DNA of 64,000 nucleotides from Paenibacillus caseinilyticus (lineage in GTDB: Bacteria; Bacillota; Bacilli; Paenibacillales; NBRC-103111), in assembly GCF_027533645.1 (NCBI RefSeq), contig NZ_JAQAGY010000017.1, forward strand, positions 1-64,000, read 5' to 3'. Both the position numbers and the translations under genes were made by a program. Positions 28,677-41,465 of the stretch are shown piece by piece (positions within the stretch are counted from its first letter, which is position 1; every line of letters begins with the position of its first letter). Under the pieces are notes generated by a model, which worked only from the letters and a program-made list of their open reading frames with translations, did no database searches and was not told the origin of the DNA.

Positions 28677-29615
28677 ATGTCCTTCGCCGCCCAAACGAAG
28701 AAAGAGCTAACCCTGATGGAGTCGGACACGTGCTGCGAGAGAGCGGAGCTGTCTGCCCTGATCCGGATGAATGGAGCGGTGTCGCTGACGAGCCAGAAGA
28801 TTACGCTGGACATCTCGACGGAGAACGCCGCGATTGCCAGGCGCATTTATTCCCTGCTCAAGAAATCGTATAAGGTGCATATCGAGCTGCTGGTTCGGAA
28901 GAAGATGCGGCTCAAGAAAAATAATGTATATATCGTGCGGGTTCCTTCGCAGGTTCAGAGCATTCTGTCCGATCTGCAAATTGTTTCCGAGGGGTTTTTG
29001 TTCGCTTCGGAGATTGAACCTTCACTAATCAAAAAAACCTGCTGCAAACGGGCTTATCTCCGGGGTGCTTTCCTCGCGGGCGGGTCCGTGAATAACCCGG
29101 AAGGGACTTCTTATCATCTCGAGATCTATTCGATGTACGAGGAGCACTGCCAGTCCCTGTGCAAGCTGGCCTGCGAGTTCGGATTGAACGCCAGATGCAT
29201 TGAGCGGAAGAAGGGCTTTGTCCTATACATCAAAGAGGGCGAGAAGATTATTGATTTCCTTTCCCTGATCGGTGCCCATCAAGCGCTGCTGCGGTTCGAG
29301 GATGTCCGGATCATGAAGGATATGCGCAATTCCGTCAACCGGCTCGTGAACTGTGAGACGGCCAATCTCAACAAGACCATCGGTGCGGCTGTAAGACAGA
29401 TCGACAACATCAGGCTCCTCCAGAAGGAACTGGGGCTGGATAATCTGCCGGAGAAGCTTCGGGAGGTAGCGGAGATCCGTCTGCAGCACCCCGATATGAA
29501 CCTGAAGGAAGTCGGCGATCTCCTGAAGGGGAAAGTCAGCAAATCCGGTGTGAACCACCGGCTTCGCAAGATTGATGAGCTTGCGGAGAAGGTCCGCAAA
29601 TCGCAAGCGCTCTAA
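28677..29615 (+). CDS. whiA: WhiA-family DNA-binding protein
   Basis: A 312-aa protein with an N-terminal LAGLIDADG-like homing-endonuclease fold. It includes [18 protein letters not shown], which lacks endonuclease catalysis in this family, and a C-terminal HTH ([20 protein letters not shown]). In Streptomyces it controls sporulation septation; in Bacillus it affects cell division and chromosome segregation. It is the third gene of rapZ-yvcK-whiA. Confidence 0.96.
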   Translation: MSFAAQTKKELTLMESDTCCERAELSALIRMNGAVSLTSQKITLDISTENAAIARRIYSLLKKSYKVHIELLVRKKMRLKKNNVYIVRVPSQVQSILSDLQIVSEGFLFASEIEPSLIKKTCCKRAYLRGAFLAGGSVNNPEGTSYHLEIYSMYEEHCQSLCKLACEFGLNARCIERKKGFVLYIKEGEKIIDFLSLIGAHQALLRFEDVRIMKDMRNSVNRLVNCETANLNKTIGAAVRQIDNIRLLQKELGLDNLPEKLREVAEIRLQHPDMNLKEVGDLLKGKVSKSGVNHRLRKIDELAEKVRKSQAL

Positions 29616-29659
29616 AGCAAAAATAGAACTTTTGTGTAATTTTGCAAAATTTCTAGTGC

Positions 29660-29682
29660 AAACTGCCGAAAAATGATATAAT
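29660..29682 (+). promoter_or_regulatory. Putative promoter of the HPr gene
   Basis: A perfect TATAAT at 29677-29682 sits in an AT-rich stretch after whiA. A TAGTGC-like -35 lies 17 bp upstream and is weak. It starts a leader of roughly 355 nt. Confidence 0.55.
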
Positions 29683-29689
29683 AGCTGAA

Positions 29690-30045
29690 AAATTGCTTTT
29701 TTACTAAGGACGCAAGGGAAGATATCATCCAGGGTTGAAATCATTGCTTCCGTCTTGCTCCTAGAAGTACGCCTGATGCCAAGACCAGGATAGCGCAAAG
29801 CGGCTGGTTGTCGTAGGATGGTTTTATGATTTTCGCTGATTGGAACCATTGAGTCCAATCGATTGATCTATACGCCAGTATTCGGGATACCGGGTATTGG
29901 GCAGCGGTACGGTGTGCCGCTGGTATGGATTCAGGGCAAGGATGTGCAGGACGAAGGCATCCGTTGCAGCTTCAGGCCATGAAGATGGAAGAAGGCGCAC
30001 GCCTTCATTATTCGGAATTTACAGATTGTAGGGGGTATTGGTTGC
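29690..30045 (+). promoter_or_regulatory. Long structured leader upstream of HPr
   Basis: No credible ORF is present, but several perfect inverted repeats are: GATTGG/CCAATC (29838-29860), CAGCGG/CCGCTG (29902-29922) and GAAGGCG/CGCCTTC (29991-30006). The last is close to the ribosome-binding site. No T-run terminator accompanies them. No known riboswitch consensus is recognised. Confidence 0.4.
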
Positions 30046-30315
30046 ATGTCGAGACGCCCAGTAGTCGTCAAGTTGAAAACAGGCCTTCATGCCAGACCGG
30101 CGGCACTTTTCGTTCAAGAAGCGAATAAGTTTTCTTCGGAAATTTTTGTAGAGAAGGACGAGAAGAAGGTTAATGCCAAGAGCATTATGGGGATCATGAG
30201 CCTTGCGATCAGCACAGGTACGGAAGTTCACATAAGTGCTGAAGGTTCGGATGCCGAGCAGGCTGTAAACGCTTTAGTCACACTGGTCAGCAAAGAGGAA
30301 TTGGAGAACCAATAA
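30046..30315 (+). CDS. HPr-family phosphocarrier protein
   Basis: An 89-aa HPr-fold protein with both regulatory sites: His15 in KTGLHARPAA, the PTS phosphoryl acceptor, and Ser46 in NAKSIMGIMSL, the HprK target. It occupies the position of B. subtilis crh after whiA, but Crh has Gln15, so this protein should be able to act in sugar PTS transfer as well as catabolite control. Whether it is the sole HPr (ptsH) or a second copy cannot be told from the window. AGGGGG precedes the ATG. Confidence 0.93.
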   Translation: MSRRPVVVKLKTGLHARPAALFVQEANKFSSEIFVEKDEKKVNAKSIMGIMSLAISTGTEVHISAEGSDAEQAVNALVTLVSKEELENQ

Positions 30316-30327
30316 CGACCGCCACGG

Positions 30328-30351
30328 GCTTCCGATAAGGAAGCTTTTTTT
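30328..30351 (+). terminator. Intrinsic terminator after HPr
   Basis: GCTTCC/GGAAGC stem with a 5-nt loop is followed by seven T residues. Confidence 0.88.
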
Positions 30352-30522
30352 CTGTGGATTTGGAGGTCAGGGATTTTCTCATGCATAGTGCCAATTGGAA
30401 AAGCGCAACCTTTTTTCGTGCCTTGCGTCTATATTGACGTGTCTGACGGCCGGAGAAGGTTTTTTGGATTGGGCTGCAGGGTGCAGAGAAGAGCTGCAGG
30501 AAGAGGAGTAGGAGAAGAGAAT

Positions 30523-32313
30523 ATGAAATGGATGAAGAAAGAACTGGCCCTCTTGTTGGTAGTCAGCCTGCTGATGTCATTCGGATGGGTAGCGCCGGCT
30601 GCGGCGGACAAACAAGAGAAGAACCCGCTGGCATCCGCCAGTACGACGTATGTGCTGCTCTATATCGATAAAGCGGAAGCTTTCCTGAATGGCACCCAGG
30701 TGACCCTGGATGCACCGGCTACGATCATTAAGGATAAAATGTTTGTGCCGGCAAAGTTCTTGGGGGATGCCCTTGGCATGAAGGTGGAGTGGAACGATGC
30801 CACCCGTATGATTGAAATGGAGACCCCAGGCTACGAAATCATGCTCGATATTGATAACAAGTCGGTATGGATTAACGGTTATTGGATGGCATTCGATGAG
30901 GTAGCCGCGATCGTCAACGGACGTCTGATGATCAAGCTAACCTGGCTGGCCGATTACATGGGAGCCAAATATACGTATAACAATGAACTGCGCCGGGTGG
31001 AAGTGCTTCACGTGAATGCACCGCAGGGTCTGTTCGATCCGAACACGAGTAACTCCAAACCGGTAGCCAAGTTCACCTTCACCAAGTCCAGCTACAAGAT
31101 CGGCGAGCCGGTGAAGTATGTGGACCTGAGCTATGACCCGGATGCAGAAGGAATTCCTAAATTCGAGTGGACCGGGAAAGAAGATGCTTATTTCAAAGCG
31201 GGCACTTATCCGATCACGCTGACTGTCTGGGACAGTAACGGCAACAAGAGCGAGCCGTACACGCGCAACCTGGTTATCGAGAAGGAAACCTTCCTCGATG
31301 CCATAGAGTATCCGATCTACATGAAGCCGGTCGGTTCGTTCATCAAGACGAACTGGAGCACGCTGTGGAGCCATTTCTGGGAACTGCCGGAGCTGCCGAA
31401 GACGGCGACCGACGTTCCTGGGCGCACCCTCCTGGTCAGTGACAGTCCGGAAGAATTCTACGAACAGGGCATTCTGTACCAGGATGAAGTGGAAGGCAAG
31501 GCCAGACTGTATGCAGACCACATCAACGGCACGAAAGAAAAGGTAAGCTTCGCTATTCTGGCGAAGAACCTGACCGATAAGCCGGTGACCATCAAAACGA
31601 CGAACAAAGGGGAAGTGTGGCCTTCGGTCTACGCTAACCTGATCGGCAGCGAAGCCACGGTCGATTTCTTGCTCGGGGATCCTCTGAACGAAAGCATGAC
31701 GATTCCTGCCGGCCAGACGTTCACGTATAAGCAGATGCCAGACTTCTACCCGGCACAGGGCGTGAACCTGTTCTATGACCTGGAGACCACGGGGAAGGTA
31801 CAGTTCTCCTTCATCGCGGCTAAAGATGTGTCCCAGAAGGCGCTGTCGCTGCCTAAGCTCGACTTCAGCGGCCATGTCCGGGGCACCTTCCCGATCTCCG
31901 AAGTGAAGTGGAATATCGATGCTTCTTCCTTCACATCGCCATCCCGGATCATCCTGGGCGACGGCAAGGCCGACCCGTTCCAGCCGGGATACGATCCTCA
32001 GCGCAAGGCGGAAGTGAAGAACGACGGCAACTACGGTGTTATTTACAAAATTCATGCCGACAAACCGCGCAAGATGGCTATCATGATCTTGGCCAAGGGT
32101 GGCGTCTTCAAGGGACCGATCAAGATCAACGGCGATATCCGCCTCATTCCGGAATCCGGGGTCATCACGGCCTTTGACGGGATGCAGATCCTCGCGAAGG
32201 CAACAGGCAAGGAGCAATCGCTCGATATCGAATTCAGCCCGCCGGCCGGCTCGGCCTTTCCGGTGGATCTGATCTTCTACCCGCTGGATGACCGGGTGGA
32301 GCAGCAGCCATAA
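30523..32313 (+). CDS. Secreted copper-amine-oxidase N-domain / PKD-domain protein
   Basis: A 596-aa exported protein. Residues 1-28 form a signal peptide ending APAAA. Residues about 40-165 resemble the copper amine oxidase N-terminal (stalk) domain common in Paenibacillus surface proteins (FVPAKFLGDALGMKVEWN, then NGRLMIKLTWLADYMGA). A PKD-like Ig module follows (PVKYVDLSYDPDAEG...YPITLTVWD). The remaining ~300 residues are beta-rich and unrecognised. No oxidase catalytic domain is present, so this is a stalk-domain protein, not an enzyme of that name. The ATG 30523 has GGAG upstream. It appears as a lineage-specific insertion between crh-like and clpP. Confidence 0.75.
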   Translation: MKWMKKELALLLVVSLLMSFGWVAPAAADKQEKNPLASASTTYVLLYIDKAEAFLNGTQVTLDAPATIIKDKMFVPAKFLGDALGMKVEWNDATRMIEMETPGYEIMLDIDNKSVWINGYWMAFDEVAAIVNGRLMIKLTWLADYMGAKYTYNNELRRVEVLHVNAPQGLFDPNTSNSKPVAKFTFTKSSYKIGEPVKYVDLSYDPDAEGIPKFEWTGKEDAYFKAGTYPITLTVWDSNGNKSEPYTRNLVIEKETFLDAIEYPIYMKPVGSFIKTNWSTLWSHFWELPELPKTATDVPGRTLLVSDSPEEFYEQGILYQDEVEGKARLYADHINGTKEKVSFAILAKNLTDKPVTIKTTNKGEVWPSVYANLIGSEATVDFLLGDPLNESMTIPAGQTFTYKQMPDFYPAQGVNLFYDLETTGKVQFSFIAAKDVSQKALSLPKLDFSGHVRGTFPISEVKWNIDASSFTSPSRIILGDGKADPFQPGYDPQRKAEVKNDGNYGVIYKIHADKPRKMAIMILAKGGVFKGPIKINGDIRLIPESGVITAFDGMQILAKATGKEQSLDIEFSPPAGSAFPVDLIFYPLDDRVEQQP

Positions 32314-32323
32314 TCACCATGAG

Positions 32324-32364
32324 AGAACCCTTTCCTTGATCCGAAGGAGAGGGTTCTTTCTTTT
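32324..32364 (+). terminator. Intrinsic terminator after the stalk-domain gene
   Basis: AGAACCCTTTCCTT pairs imperfectly with AAGGAGAGGGTTCT, followed by TTCTTTT. Confidence 0.85.
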
Positions 32365-32737
32365 GGCCAGAGTCTCGTCTCCTTGGCCAGGGGATCATTG
32401 GACGGTCAGGCAGGCGTCACAATCCGGGAAGTAACCTTGAGCCGATCTCTCACGTCATACTTACTTGAGGAGCAGGCAACCAACGGGAAGGAGAGGAACT
32501 CAATAGGAGCTTAGTGGACGGAGCCGAGCCGGATATGGCGGTGGCTGGGATGGAGCAGCATGGTGATCAGAAGTTTGGATTATCCTGTTTTCCCTTGGTA
32601 CTACGGATTCGAGCAAGGCCGCAGGGGGCGGATCGAAGTAGAGGCCGGCCGGAGGACGCATGTAATTTCTTTTACTAGTGCCTCCCCATAGGGGGGCGCG
32701 AGGCTTCGGGGCTTTGATTCTTCGGGAATGAACAGAC

Positions 32738-32778
32738 AAAAGCCCGCCATGTCCGGGTTAACCGGCATAGCGGGCTTA
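32738..32778 (-). terminator. Intrinsic terminator of clpP
   Basis: On the minus strand AAGCCCGC...GCGGGCTT, with an inner CCGG/CCGG stem, is followed by TTG shortly after the clpP stop. Confidence 0.75.
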
Positions 32779-32796
32779 GGAGCTTGCTGTGGGGGA

Positions 32797-33378
32797 TTAC
32801 ACTTTTTCGATAACCTTATCGATCAATCCGTATGCGCTGGCTTCTGCCGCCGACATGAAGTTGTCGCGGTCGGTGTCCTTCTCGATCCGCTCGAAGGATT
32901 GTCCGGTACGTTCGGCGAGAATTGTGTTCAGCTTGTCACGCATCTTCAGGATACGCTTCGCGCGGATCTCGATGTCGCTGGCTTGCCCTTCGGCGCCGCC
33001 AAGCGGCTGATGGATCATGACTTCGCTGTTCGGCAGCGCAAAACGCTTGCCAGGCGCACCTGCAGCGAGCAGGAAGGCGCCCATCGAAGCGGCCATGCCG
33101 ACGCAGATCGTCGAGACATCCGGCTTGATGAACTGCATCGTGTCGTAGATCGCCATGCCCGATGTGATCGAGCCTCCCGGGGAGTTAATATAGAGGTGAA
33201 TGTCTTTGTCCGGGTCATTGGCGGCCAAGAACAGCAGCTGTGCGATGATCGAGTTGGCTACAACGTCGTTGATGCCACTTCCAAGAAAGATGATGCGGTC
33301 CTTGAGCAAACGCGAGTAAATATCATAGGCGCGCTCCCCTCTTGCATCCGGTTCGACTACCATTGGGATAAAACTCAT
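32797..33378 (-). CDS. clpP: ATP-dependent Clp protease proteolytic subunit
   Basis: A 193-aa serine peptidase that assembles into the tetradecameric chamber used with ClpC/ClpX. The catalytic triad is Ser98 (GMAASMG), His123 (MIHQPLGG) and Asp172. Length is standard. AAAGGAGG precedes the ATG on the minus strand. Upstream lie a sigma-A promoter, a CtsR-like box over the -35 and a palindrome at the start site, so heat and stress control is expected. It is the likely degrader of SmpB/tmRNA-tagged proteins. Confidence 0.97.
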   Translation of the reverse strand: MSFIPMVVEPDARGERAYDIYSRLLKDRIIFLGSGINDVVANSIIAQLLFLAANDPDKDIHLYINSPGGSITSGMAIYDTMQFIKPDVSTICVGMAASMGAFLLAAGAPGKRFALPNSEVMIHQPLGGAEGQASDIEIRAKRILKMRDKLNTILAERTGQSFERIEKDTDRDNFMSAAEASAYGLIDKVIEKV

Positions 33379-33393
33379 GTGCTGCAGCCTCCT

Positions 33394-33410
33394 TTATAGT
33401 TAAACTATAA
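33394..33410 (-). promoter_or_regulatory. Palindrome at the clpP transcription start
   Basis: TTATAGTT-A-AACTATAA is a perfect 8-bp inverted repeat with one central base. It lies between the -10 and the Shine-Dalgarno site, over the predicted start. It could be an operator or a 5' UTR hairpin; the protein is unknown. Confidence 0.5.
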
Positions 33411-33412
33411 CC

Positions 33413-33441
33413 ATCATAGCCCAAAAACAAACTAAGATCAA
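33413..33441 (-). promoter_or_regulatory. Sigma-A promoter of clpP
   Basis: On the minus strand TTGATC (33441-33436) and TATGAT (33418-33413) are spaced by 17 bp. Confidence 0.75.
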
Positions 33442-33452
33442 GAAAGGTCAAA
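33436..33452 (-). promoter_or_regulatory. CtsR-like heat-shock operator at clpP
   Basis: Two heptads GATCAAG and GGTCAAA separated by three bases match the CtsR direct-repeat consensus RGTCAAA-NAN-RGTCAAA in 5/7 and 7/7 positions. They overlap the clpP -35. The call rests on consensus resemblance. Confidence 0.65.
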
Positions 33453-33504
33453 TTAACCGACAAAAAAAGACCAGCTTGTCAGCTGATCTCGTTGTTTGTG
33501 TAAG

Positions 33505-33579
33505 TGGCGCGCCCGTAAGGAATCGAACCTTAATCTCAGGCTCCGGAGGCCTACGTCATATCCATTGGACCACGGGCGC
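33505..33579 (-). tRNA. tRNA-Arg (CCG)
   Basis: A 75-nt cloverleaf on the minus strand with acceptor GCGCCCG/CGGGCGC, discriminator G, encoded CCA and anticodon loop CTCCGGA. B. subtilis also has a tRNA-Arg gene in the clpP-cggR interval. Confidence 0.94.
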
Positions 33580-33706
33580 GTATGAAGTGTGTACTGCTTG
33601 TTTCTGTCGTTGGTGTGACAGCAAAATTTATTATATATCATGTGTCCGGGGAAAGCAAGCCCTTTTGAAAAATGATTTGCGTTACAAGATTTTTACAAAG
33701 CGTACC

Positions 33707-33735
33707 TTGAAAATGGAATGAAAATCCGGTATATT
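33707..33735 (+). promoter_or_regulatory. Sigma-A promoter of the cggR-gapA operon
   Basis: TTGAAA at 33707-33712 and TATATT at 33730-33735 with 17-bp spacing. Confidence 0.8.
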
Positions 33736-33741
33736 AGAAAT

Positions 33742-33761
33742 AACTAAGTGAGAGCTTAGTT
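33742..33761 (+). other. Inverted repeat at the cggR transcript 5' end
   Basis: AACTAAG pairs with CTTAGTT over a 6-nt loop, placed at the expected transcription start. It may form a stabilising 5' hairpin. Confidence 0.5.
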
Positions 33762-33778
33762 CTTCTTTTGGAGAATGT

Positions 33779-33814
33779 GGGACTAAAAATGTATCACCGG
33801 GACGAAAAGTGTCC
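33779..33814 (+). promoter_or_regulatory. CggR operator
   Basis: Two half-sites, GGGAC-N6-TGTATC and GGGAC-N6-TGTCC, lie in tandem downstream of the promoter. This matches the known tandem CGGGAC-N6-TGTCC operator of B. subtilis CggR. The first half-site has one mismatch. Binding of CggR here would block elongation, relieved by fructose-1,6-bisphosphate. Confidence 0.85.
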
Positions 33815-33841
33815 AGTTAGCAGGCAAGCGGGAGTGAAGCC

Positions 33842-34873
33842 ATGAGAGAGATCCTTGATATCCAAAAACAGCTGCTTCCCGACTTGATGGACACCATGAA
33901 GAAGCGCTATACCATTCTTCATCATATCCTGGTTTCCGGCATGATCGGCCGGCGCACTTTGGCAGGACTGCTGAATACGACGGAGCGGGTGCTCCGGGCG
34001 GAAGTGGACTTTCTGAAGGAGCAGGGGCTGGTCGACGTGGATGCTTCCGGCATACGCATCAGCCTCGCAGGAAGGGAACTACTCGAGCGGATCGAACCGC
34101 TGGTGAAGGACCTTTTCGGGCTGACGGAACTGGAAGAGCGCCTGCGCGCACATTTTGGTCTGAAGCACGTGGTGATTGTGCCCGGCGATTCCGACGCTTC
34201 ACCTCAGGTGAAGAAGGAGCTTGGCCGAGCCGGTGCATCCGTCCTGCGCAAGCTGGTCAGAGAGAACGACGTCGTTGCCGTTACCGGCGGATCGACGATG
34301 GCCGAAGTGGCGTACCACCTCACGGCCGCCCCGGCAATGAAAGGCATCTGGTTCGTACCGGCCCGCGGAGGGCTCGGCGAGAGCTTGGAGATGCAGGCCA
34401 ATACGATCGCCTCTACCATGGCCAAGAAGACGGGAGCGCGTTACCGGCTGCTTCATGTACCCGATCATCTCGGCGAAGAAGCATACCAATCGCTGATCCA
34501 GGACACCAACATCTCCGAGATCATCCAGTTCATCCGTCAGGCACGGATGGTCATTCATGGGATGGGGGATGCTATGGTAATGGCCAGAAGGCGCAAGGTG
34601 GACCGGGGAACGACCGAGAGCTTGGAGAGGGAAGGGGCGCTTGCGGAAGCGTTCGGCTATTATTTTGACCGCAGCGGGAATATTCTTCACCGTATGCCGA
34701 CCATCGGCTTGCGCCTGGAGGATATCCAGGGCATGGACACCGTTATCGGTGTTGCCGGCGGGCGCAGCAAAGGCGAAGCCATCGCATCGGTACTGAAATA
34801 CGGCCATCAGGACGTGCTAGTCACCGACGAGGGCGCAGCGCAAGAGATCATTCGTACGATAAGTTCATCATGA
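33842..34873 (+). CDS. cggR: Central glycolytic genes regulator
   Basis: A 343-aa repressor of the SorC/DeoR-like sugar-binding family. It has an N-terminal winged helix (about 20-85) and a C-terminal phospho-sugar domain with VVAVTGGSTMAEVAYHL and, near the end, VTDEGAAQEI. In B. subtilis CggR represses gapA-pgk-tpiA-pgm-eno and is induced by fructose-1,6-bisphosphate. The upstream operator at 33779 fits autoregulation. GGGAG precedes the ATG. The genes it controls follow directly. Confidence 0.95.
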   Translation: MREILDIQKQLLPDLMDTMKKRYTILHHILVSGMIGRRTLAGLLNTTERVLRAEVDFLKEQGLVDVDASGIRISLAGRELLERIEPLVKDLFGLTELEERLRAHFGLKHVVIVPGDSDASPQVKKELGRAGASVLRKLVRENDVVAVTGGSTMAEVAYHLTAAPAMKGIWFVPARGGLGESLEMQANTIASTMAKKTGARYRLLHVPDHLGEEAYQSLIQDTNISEIIQFIRQARMVIHGMGDAMVMARRRKVDRGTTESLEREGALAEAFGYYFDRSGNILHRMPTIGLRLEDIQGMDTVIGVAGGRSKGEAIASVLKYGHQDVLVTDEGAAQEIIRTISSS

Positions 34874-34904
34874 CAGGCCCTGCCTGTCTTGAACGTTGCA
34901 CTGA

Positions 34905-35963
<1,059 letters not shown>

Positions 35964-36009
35964 GAACAAAACTGTGGTAATGGTCCGCTAGTACATCAAT
36001 CTGTACTGC

Positions 36010-36137
36010 GCTGACGCAAAGGGTATCTATCTACGGGAGCTGTTGAACTTTCATTTCTTTTAACAATTGAGAAAGGTGGAAATGAAAGTTCAAAGGTCCC
36101 GCGCTAACGCTCTATGATAGATACCCTTTGCTGACGC
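36010..36137. repeat. Nested inverted-repeat element between gapA and pgk
   Basis: An outer perfect 16-bp inverted repeat (GCAAAGGGTATCTATC at 36016-36031, complement at 36116-36131) encloses a perfect 15-bp inner repeat (TTGAACTTTCATTTC at 36043-36057, complement at 36079-36093). CGGGA/TCCCG lies between them. The octamer GCTGACGC occurs at both outer ends (36010-36017, 36130-36137), with a one-mismatch copy at 36103-36110. No T-run follows, so it is not a standard terminator. It may be an mRNA stability/processing element or a miniature mobile element. Confidence 0.8.
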
Positions 36138-36356
36138 GTGCAGGTTGATGGAGAAAGCAAGGCCCATTCCCACATTTTTTGTGTGCGGGTAAGGGTAGGG
36201 TAGAGAGAGAACATACAGAGATAACGAAGAGAGAAACCGGTACATACCCTCTGTTATGACATGTTCCGGATTATATATAGAGCACTAAAACAGAAGCTGG
36301 GCCAGATAAAGAGCAAGAGCAGCAAGACACATGAACCCACCGGGAGGGCGACAAAG

Positions 36357-38304
<1,948 letters not shown>

Positions 38305-38305
38305 G

Positions 38306-39850
38306 ATGGCCAGACCGAAACCGGTAGCAGTCATTATCCTGGACGGCTTTGGCCTGCGCGGAGACGTGCAGGGCAATGCCGTAGCCCAGGCGAAGAAACC
38401 GAATTACGACCGTTATTGGAACCAGTTCCCTCACACTACGCTGACCGCCTGCGGCGAAGCCGTAGGTCTGCCGGAAGGCCAGATGGGCAACTCCGAAGTA
38501 GGGCACCTGAACATCGGCGCAGGCCGTATCGTGTATCAGGACCTGACCCGGATCTCCAAGTCGATCCGCGACGGAGAGTTCTACGAGAACGAAACGATTC
38601 TCGGGGCGATCCGCCATGCGAAGGATAATGGCAAGAAGCTTCACCTGTATGGACTCTTGTCCGACGGCGGCGTTCACAGCCATATCGAGCACCTGTTCGC
38701 GCTGCTAGACGTGTGCAAGAAGGAGAACTTCGAGGAAGTATACATCCATGCCTTCCTCGACGGCCGTGATGTGGCTCCGGACAGTGCGGCGGGCTACATG
38801 GAGCGTCTGCTCAAGAAGATTGCCGATGTTGGCGTTGGCCGCATTGCAACCGTACAGGGACGCTACTATGCGATGGACCGCGATAAGCGCTGGGAGCGCA
38901 CGGAGAAGTCGTACCGTGCCATGGTATACGGCGACGGCCCGACCTTCGAAGATCCGATGAACGCGATCCAAGAGTCCTATATCCGCTCGGTGTATGACGA
39001 ATTCGTCATGCCGACGGTCATCGTGAAGCCGGACCATACGCCGGTAGGTCTTGTGGAGAGCGGCGACTCCGTCGTCTTCTTCAACTTCCGTCCCGACCGT
39101 GCGATCCAGCTCTCCCAGGTGTTCACGAACAGCGACTTCCGCGGCTTCGACCGGGGAGACAAGGCGCCGACGGATCTGTACTATGTCTGCCTTACGCTCT
39201 TCAGCGAAACGGTCGGAGGTTATGTGGCCTACAAGCCGAAGAACCTCGACAACACCCTCGGTGAAGTGCTCGTTCAGAACAACCTGAAGCAGCTGCGCAT
39301 TGCTGAGACAGAGAAGTACCCGCACGTCACGTTCTTCTTCAGCGGCGGACGCGATACCGAACTGCCCGGCGAGACGCGGATCCTGATCCCTTCGCCGAAG
39401 GTGGCTACGTATGATCTGCAGCCGGAGATGAGTGCTTATGAGGTGGCGGCGGCAGCCGTGGCCGAGATCGAAGCGGAACGCCAGGATGTTATCATCCTGA
39501 ACTTCGCGAACCCGGACATGGTCGGTCACTCGGGACTGCTCGAGCCGACGATCAAGGCGGTAGAAGCGACCGACGAGTGTCTCGGCAAGGTCGTGGACGC
39601 CATCCTCGCGAAGGGCGGCGTTGCCCTGATCACGGCGGACCACGGGAATGCCGATCTCGTCACGAACGCGGACGGTACCCGGAATACGGCCCATACGACC
39701 AACCCGGTGCCTTTCATTCTGACGGACGGTCGTGTTACACTAAGGAACGATGGCATTCTGGCAGATATTGCCCCGACGGTATTGGATCTGCTCGGCGTAT
39801 CCAAACCGGTGGAAATGACCGGCACCACGCTTGCTGCCTCCCGCAGCTAG
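38306..39850 (+). CDS. gpmI: 2,3-bisphosphoglycerate-independent phosphoglycerate mutase
   Basis: A 514-aa manganese-dependent mutase of the alkaline-phosphatase superfamily. ILDGFG (metal Asp) is at the start, GNSEVGH carries the phosphorylated Ser, and ADHGNAD supplies metal-binding residues. It begins 1 bp after tpiA, within the cggR operon. Mn dependence ties it to sporulation physiology in Bacillus. Confidence 0.97.
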   Translation: MARPKPVAVIILDGFGLRGDVQGNAVAQAKKPNYDRYWNQFPHTTLTACGEAVGLPEGQMGNSEVGHLNIGAGRIVYQDLTRISKSIRDGEFYENETILGAIRHAKDNGKKLHLYGLLSDGGVHSHIEHLFALLDVCKKENFEEVYIHAFLDGRDVAPDSAAGYMERLLKKIADVGVGRIATVQGRYYAMDRDKRWERTEKSYRAMVYGDGPTFEDPMNAIQESYIRSVYDEFVMPTVIVKPDHTPVGLVESGDSVVFFNFRPDRAIQLSQVFTNSDFRGFDRGDKAPTDLYYVCLTLFSETVGGYVAYKPKNLDNTLGEVLVQNNLKQLRIAETEKYPHVTFFFSGGRDTELPGETRILIPSPKVATYDLQPEMSAYEVAAAAVAEIEAERQDVIILNFANPDMVGHSGLLEPTIKAVEATDECLGKVVDAILAKGGVALITADHGNADLVTNADGTRNTAHTTNPVPFILTDGRVTLRNDGILADIAPTVLDLLGVSKPVEMTGTTLAASRS

Positions 39851-39875
39851 CATTTTCTGGCAGGACCCAATTTAA

Positions 39876-41195
<1,320 letters not shown>

Positions 41196-41219
41196 GTTTC
41201 GCATGAAGTGTACGATATG

Positions 41220-41252
41220 ACCCGCACAGGCTCCGGCCTTTGCGGGTTTTTT
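41220..41252 (+). terminator. Intrinsic terminator of the glycolytic operon
   Basis: ACCCGCA/TGCGGGT stem with a 14-nt loop is followed by six T residues. Confidence 0.85.
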
Positions 41253-41465
41253 CATTTGGATTTCACCAAGACGGGGTATAAAGGAGATGAGCACCCCAGC
41301 CCATGGAAGACGCTTGATTGAAGCGGCAGGGCACCGGGTAAAATGGGAACAAGGGCCATGGAAGCACCCGTGCGCCTGTTACCTCGTAAAATGAAGATAG
41401 AAACGCTTGCATATACTGGCATAAGGATGCCATATCATGAAGCATACGGAGAGGAGGGAACATCC

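Larger units (their letters stand above)
32314..32796. other. Convergent intergenic region between the stalk-domain gene and clpP
   Basis: 483 bp containing the two convergent terminators and no convincing gene. A 7-bp direct repeat TTGGCCA flanks about 13 bp near 32363-32390. The only open frames are short and lack ribosome-binding sites. Confidence 0.6.
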
